Positions 7,224 to 8,173 of a stretch of 8,173 bases of DNA are shown here, piece by piece. Positions within the stretch are counted from its first letter, which is position 1. Every line of letters starts with the position of its first letter. The notes below the pieces were generated by a model. It was not told the origin of the DNA. It worked only from the letters and a program-made list of their open reading frames with translations, and made no database searches. This stretch comes from Phycisphaerae bacterium (lineage in GTDB: Bacteria > Planctomycetota > Phycisphaerae > SM23-33). The DNA lies in contig JAUWQU010000138.1 of the NCBI GenBank assembly GCA_030610965.1, positions 1 through 8,173 of the forward strand, given 5' to 3'. The translations under genes and the position numbers were made by a program.

Positions 7224-7259
7224 CCTTGCCCGGCTGCGCTGAGGCGCAGCCGGGCAAGG
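7224..7259 (+). terminator. Perfect 16-bp stem-loop, probable 3-prime end of the PEP-CTERM mRNA
   Basis: Bases 7224-7239 and 7244-7259 are exact reverse complements, CCTTGCCCGGCTGCGC and its partner, around the loop TGAG. It lies 57 bp after the stop codon of the 1113-aa gene. No T-tract follows, so it may end or protect the transcript without being a classic intrinsic terminator. It could also be a copy of a dispersed palindromic repeat. Confidence 0.6.
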
Positions 7260-7376
7260 AGGCCTCGTGCTTCGCAGCAAGTTGCTTCGCAAAGTAGTAT
7301 CAGACAAAGACTTGCAGCAACCGAACCTAAGGGCGAGATGCCCGCACAGGAAGTTCGTGTCTAGTTAACCTGCTCC
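7260..7376. other. Intergenic stretch without a gene
   Basis: No convincing coding frame is seen. The 9-mer TGCTTCGCA occurs twice (7268-7276 and 7283-7291), and a small GGGC/GCCC hairpin lies at 7331-7343. Nothing else recognisable is present. Confidence 0.5.
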
Positions 7377-7497
7377 GAGAGATGCCTCTCTCTCTACTTG
7401 ACACAGCAATGGTCCTGTGCGGCTCTCGCCCTTGTTGTTCGGATAACGCTTGGCAAACCAAGCCCGGCCGTGAGACTAAACCCTCGCGGCTTTTTTT
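7377..7497 (+). ncRNA. Candidate structured small RNA ending in an intrinsic terminator
   Basis: A run of local hairpins leads into a terminator: GAGAG/CTCTC (7377-7390), CACAG/CTGTG (7402-7419), the perfect GCTTGG-CAAA-CCAAGC (7448-7463), then the terminator stem and T-run at 7467-7497. No protein frame of merit covers it. It could be an independent small RNA, the leader of a lost gene (the sulfatase remnant lies downstream), or the far 3-prime region of the PEP-CTERM transcript. I recognise no known RNA family, and no promoter is clear. Confidence 0.3.
7467..7497 (+). terminator. Rho-independent terminator
   Basis: GCCGTGAG (7467-7474) pairs with CTCGCGGC (7483-7490) over 8 bp with one T-G wobble and an 8-nt loop. 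Seven T residues follow (7491-7497). This is the best intrinsic terminator in the window. It would stop any rightward transcript before the sulfatase remnant. Confidence 0.75.
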
Positions 7498-7530
7498 ATA
7501 CGCGGGCAAAACTCCCCGCCTGCCAGGCAG

Positions 7531-7575
7531 CAGGCGTCCAGCAGGCGGACGCCTGGGGAACGCCGGGCGTTCCCC
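7531..7575. repeat. Composite palindromic element, REP-like
   Basis: Two strong inverted repeats abut. CAGGCGTCC (7531-7539) pairs with GGACGCCTG (7547-7555) around a 7-nt loop. GGGGAACGCC (7555-7564) pairs with GGCGTTCCCC (7566-7575) around one base. Dense GC-rich back-to-back hairpins of this sort are typical of dispersed palindromic (REP-type) elements. Only one copy is in the window, so repetitiveness is inferred. Confidence 0.5.
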
Positions 7576-7678
7576 GACGTTTCGTGCCGATGACTTTGGA
7601 CTCGACGCAGGGCTTTTCGTAAACTGTCGCGTTGTGGGCGTTAAAAGCCGTAGGAACCAACTACGGCGCCAACGGCGG
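7576..7678. other. Junction between palindromic element and sulfatase remnant
   Basis: No gene is assigned here. A 7-bp hairpin, GCCGTAG (7647-7653) with CTACGGC (7661-7667), lies just before the remnant. In another frame 7650-7679 reads GTNYGANGG, which loosely recalls the SDNGANGG-type strand that precedes this sulfatase region, so a -1 frameshift may have hidden some upstream homology. Confidence 0.3.
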
Positions 7679-7921
7679 GGAGGCAACGTGGGCAAGTGGC
7701 GCGGCTCGAAGGGCTCGTTCTACGAAGGCGGCATCCGCGTGCCGGCCATCATCAGCTTTCCCGAGGCGCTGCCGGGCAACGTCGTCCGCGGCCAGGCCGT
7801 CTCCGCGGCGGACTTCCTGCCGACGATCCTCGATCTCTGCGGCGCAGAGCTGCCGAAGTGCAAGCTCGACGGCAAGAGCCTTCTGCCGATCATAACCGAC
7901 AGCGTACCGAGCCACCACAAG
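7679..7921 (+). pseudogene. Sulfatase fragment (internal piece of an arylsulfatase-type gene)
   Basis: About 81 codons read as a sulfatase segment: GKWRGSKGSFYEGGIRVPAI, then AADFLPTILDLCGAELP, then LDGKSLLPII and PSHHK. The blocks match the family's RGxKGS-x-YEGGIRVP, D-x-x-PT-x-LDL-x-G and LDG-x-SL-x-P motifs, which lie in the second half of roughly 450-500-aa sulfatases. The N-terminal catalytic region with the formylglycine Cys/Ser is absent. Family similarity ends abruptly after PSHHK, although the frame stays open to the window end. Upstream in-frame residues are not sulfatase-like. It is therefore a remnant, not a working enzyme. Sulfatases desulfate algal or host glycans and are abundant in planctomycetes. 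Repeats on both sides (7531-7575 and 7967-8048) suggest deletion or rearrangement. Confidence 0.8.
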
Positions 7922-7966
7922 GTGAGCACTGACAGTCAGGGCAATCGCATCTTAATGCCCCATCGA

Positions 7967-8048
7967 TCCGCCGCGGCGGACTGCTTCGTGGCGAAATCCG
8001 AAGCACGAATCCCGAAATGCCAAACAAACCCAAAAAAATGCCAAACAA
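7967..8048. repeat. Intergenic repeat of planctomycete type: palindrome plus AT-richer tail
   Basis: It opens with the perfect 14-bp palindrome TCCGCCGCGGCGGA (7967-7980). The tail contains GAAATCCGAAGCACGAAT (7993-8010) and two copies of AAATGCCAAACAA (8015-8027 and 8036-8048). The tail is clearly richer in A than the surroundings. From memory, similar GAAATCCGAAGCACGAA strings recur between genes in planctomycete and related genomes; this is recall, not a search. It lies shortly after the broken end of the sulfatase piece. Confidence 0.5.
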
Positions 8049-8173
8049 GACGCCTCCCTCACAAGTTGAGCTTCATGCGGCAAGAAGAACTGGCGTTGGG
8101 GGCAATCGGCGCGGGATTTGTCGCCGGTGAGCGTTTGGAAGCCCATCGAGGGGGCCGAGCCGGCAAAAACGCA
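8049..8173. other. Unassigned right end
   Basis: A plus-strand frame is open from ATG 8075 to the edge (33 codons, rich in Gly, Ala, Glu and Arg), without a good ribosome binding site. A minus-strand frame entering from the edge ends in KLNL and a TGA. Neither has a recognisable domain, so no gene is called. Confidence 0.3.

Noticed and set aside
5766..7307. 513-codon minus-strand open frame
   Set aside because: It is antisense to the dockerin and PEP-CTERM coding part and would have to cross the 16-bp hairpin. No motif is seen.
7425..7450. T-arm-like TTCGGAT string suggesting a tRNA
   Set aside because: There is no acceptor, D or anticodon arm around it and no proper 5-bp T stem.
7398..7622. 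74-codon plus-strand frame
   Set aside because: It runs through a terminator and the palindromic element and has no domain or ribosome binding site.
7631..7673. Possible integron attC-like site
   Set aside because: The bases before AAC do not fit the RYYYAAC core and no second core pair is present; only a simple 7-bp hairpin remains.
7952..8146. 64-codon minus-strand frame
   Set aside because: Its middle part is a translation of the intergenic repeat (CFGFR-type residues), a common source of false genes.
7501..8173. CRISPR array or insertion sequence
   Set aside because: Repeats are not regularly spaced, and no transposase, Cas gene or terminal inverted repeat pair is visible.

Overview
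The window is GC-rich bacterial DNA that most resembles a member of the Planctomycetota, probably an anaerobic Phycisphaerae/Sedimentisphaerales-type lineage. Three things point there: a large secreted protein ending in a dockerin-like Ca-binding repeat pair plus a PEP-CTERM sorting tail, a sulfatase remnant, and an AT-richer intergenic repeat of a kind I associate with these genomes. The taxonomic call is inference. Oxygen-sensitive glycyl radical enzymes (GREs) suggest an anaerobic or microaerobic life.

Layout. (1) Positions 1-3113, minus strand: two tandem, paralogous GREs of the pyruvate formate-lyase/diol dehydratase superfamily. The upstream gene (960-3113) is complete and keeps the catalytic Cys and the radical Gly. 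The second (855 down to the window edge) is an N-terminal fragment with a clear ribosome binding site; the left edge cuts it. The 104-bp gap between them holds two compact palindromes. No activase is visible; it would be expected to the left. (2) Positions 3114-3824: a divergent regulatory region. A minus-strand promoter candidate serves the GRE pair and a plus-strand extended -10 promoter candidate serves the surface protein. The plus-strand leader is long (about 490 nt), with a long-range stem, a terminator-like hairpin, two competing hairpins and a small ORF whose stop overlaps the next start. (3) Positions 3825-7166, plus strand: a 1113-aa exported beta-rich protein with a signal peptide, dockerin-like pair and PEP-CTERM tail, followed by a perfect 16-bp hairpin. 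(4) Positions 7260-8173: no intact gene found. This part has a hairpin series ending in an intrinsic terminator, a palindromic element, an 81-codon internal piece of a sulfatase, a planctomycete-style repeat, and an unassigned tail.

The GRE pair likely acts in an anaerobic cytoplasmic pathway on an unknown substrate, while the PEP-CTERM protein is exported and probably anchored at the cell surface. They share only the divergent control region, so a functional link is possible but not shown. The right end looks like decayed or rearranged DNA.
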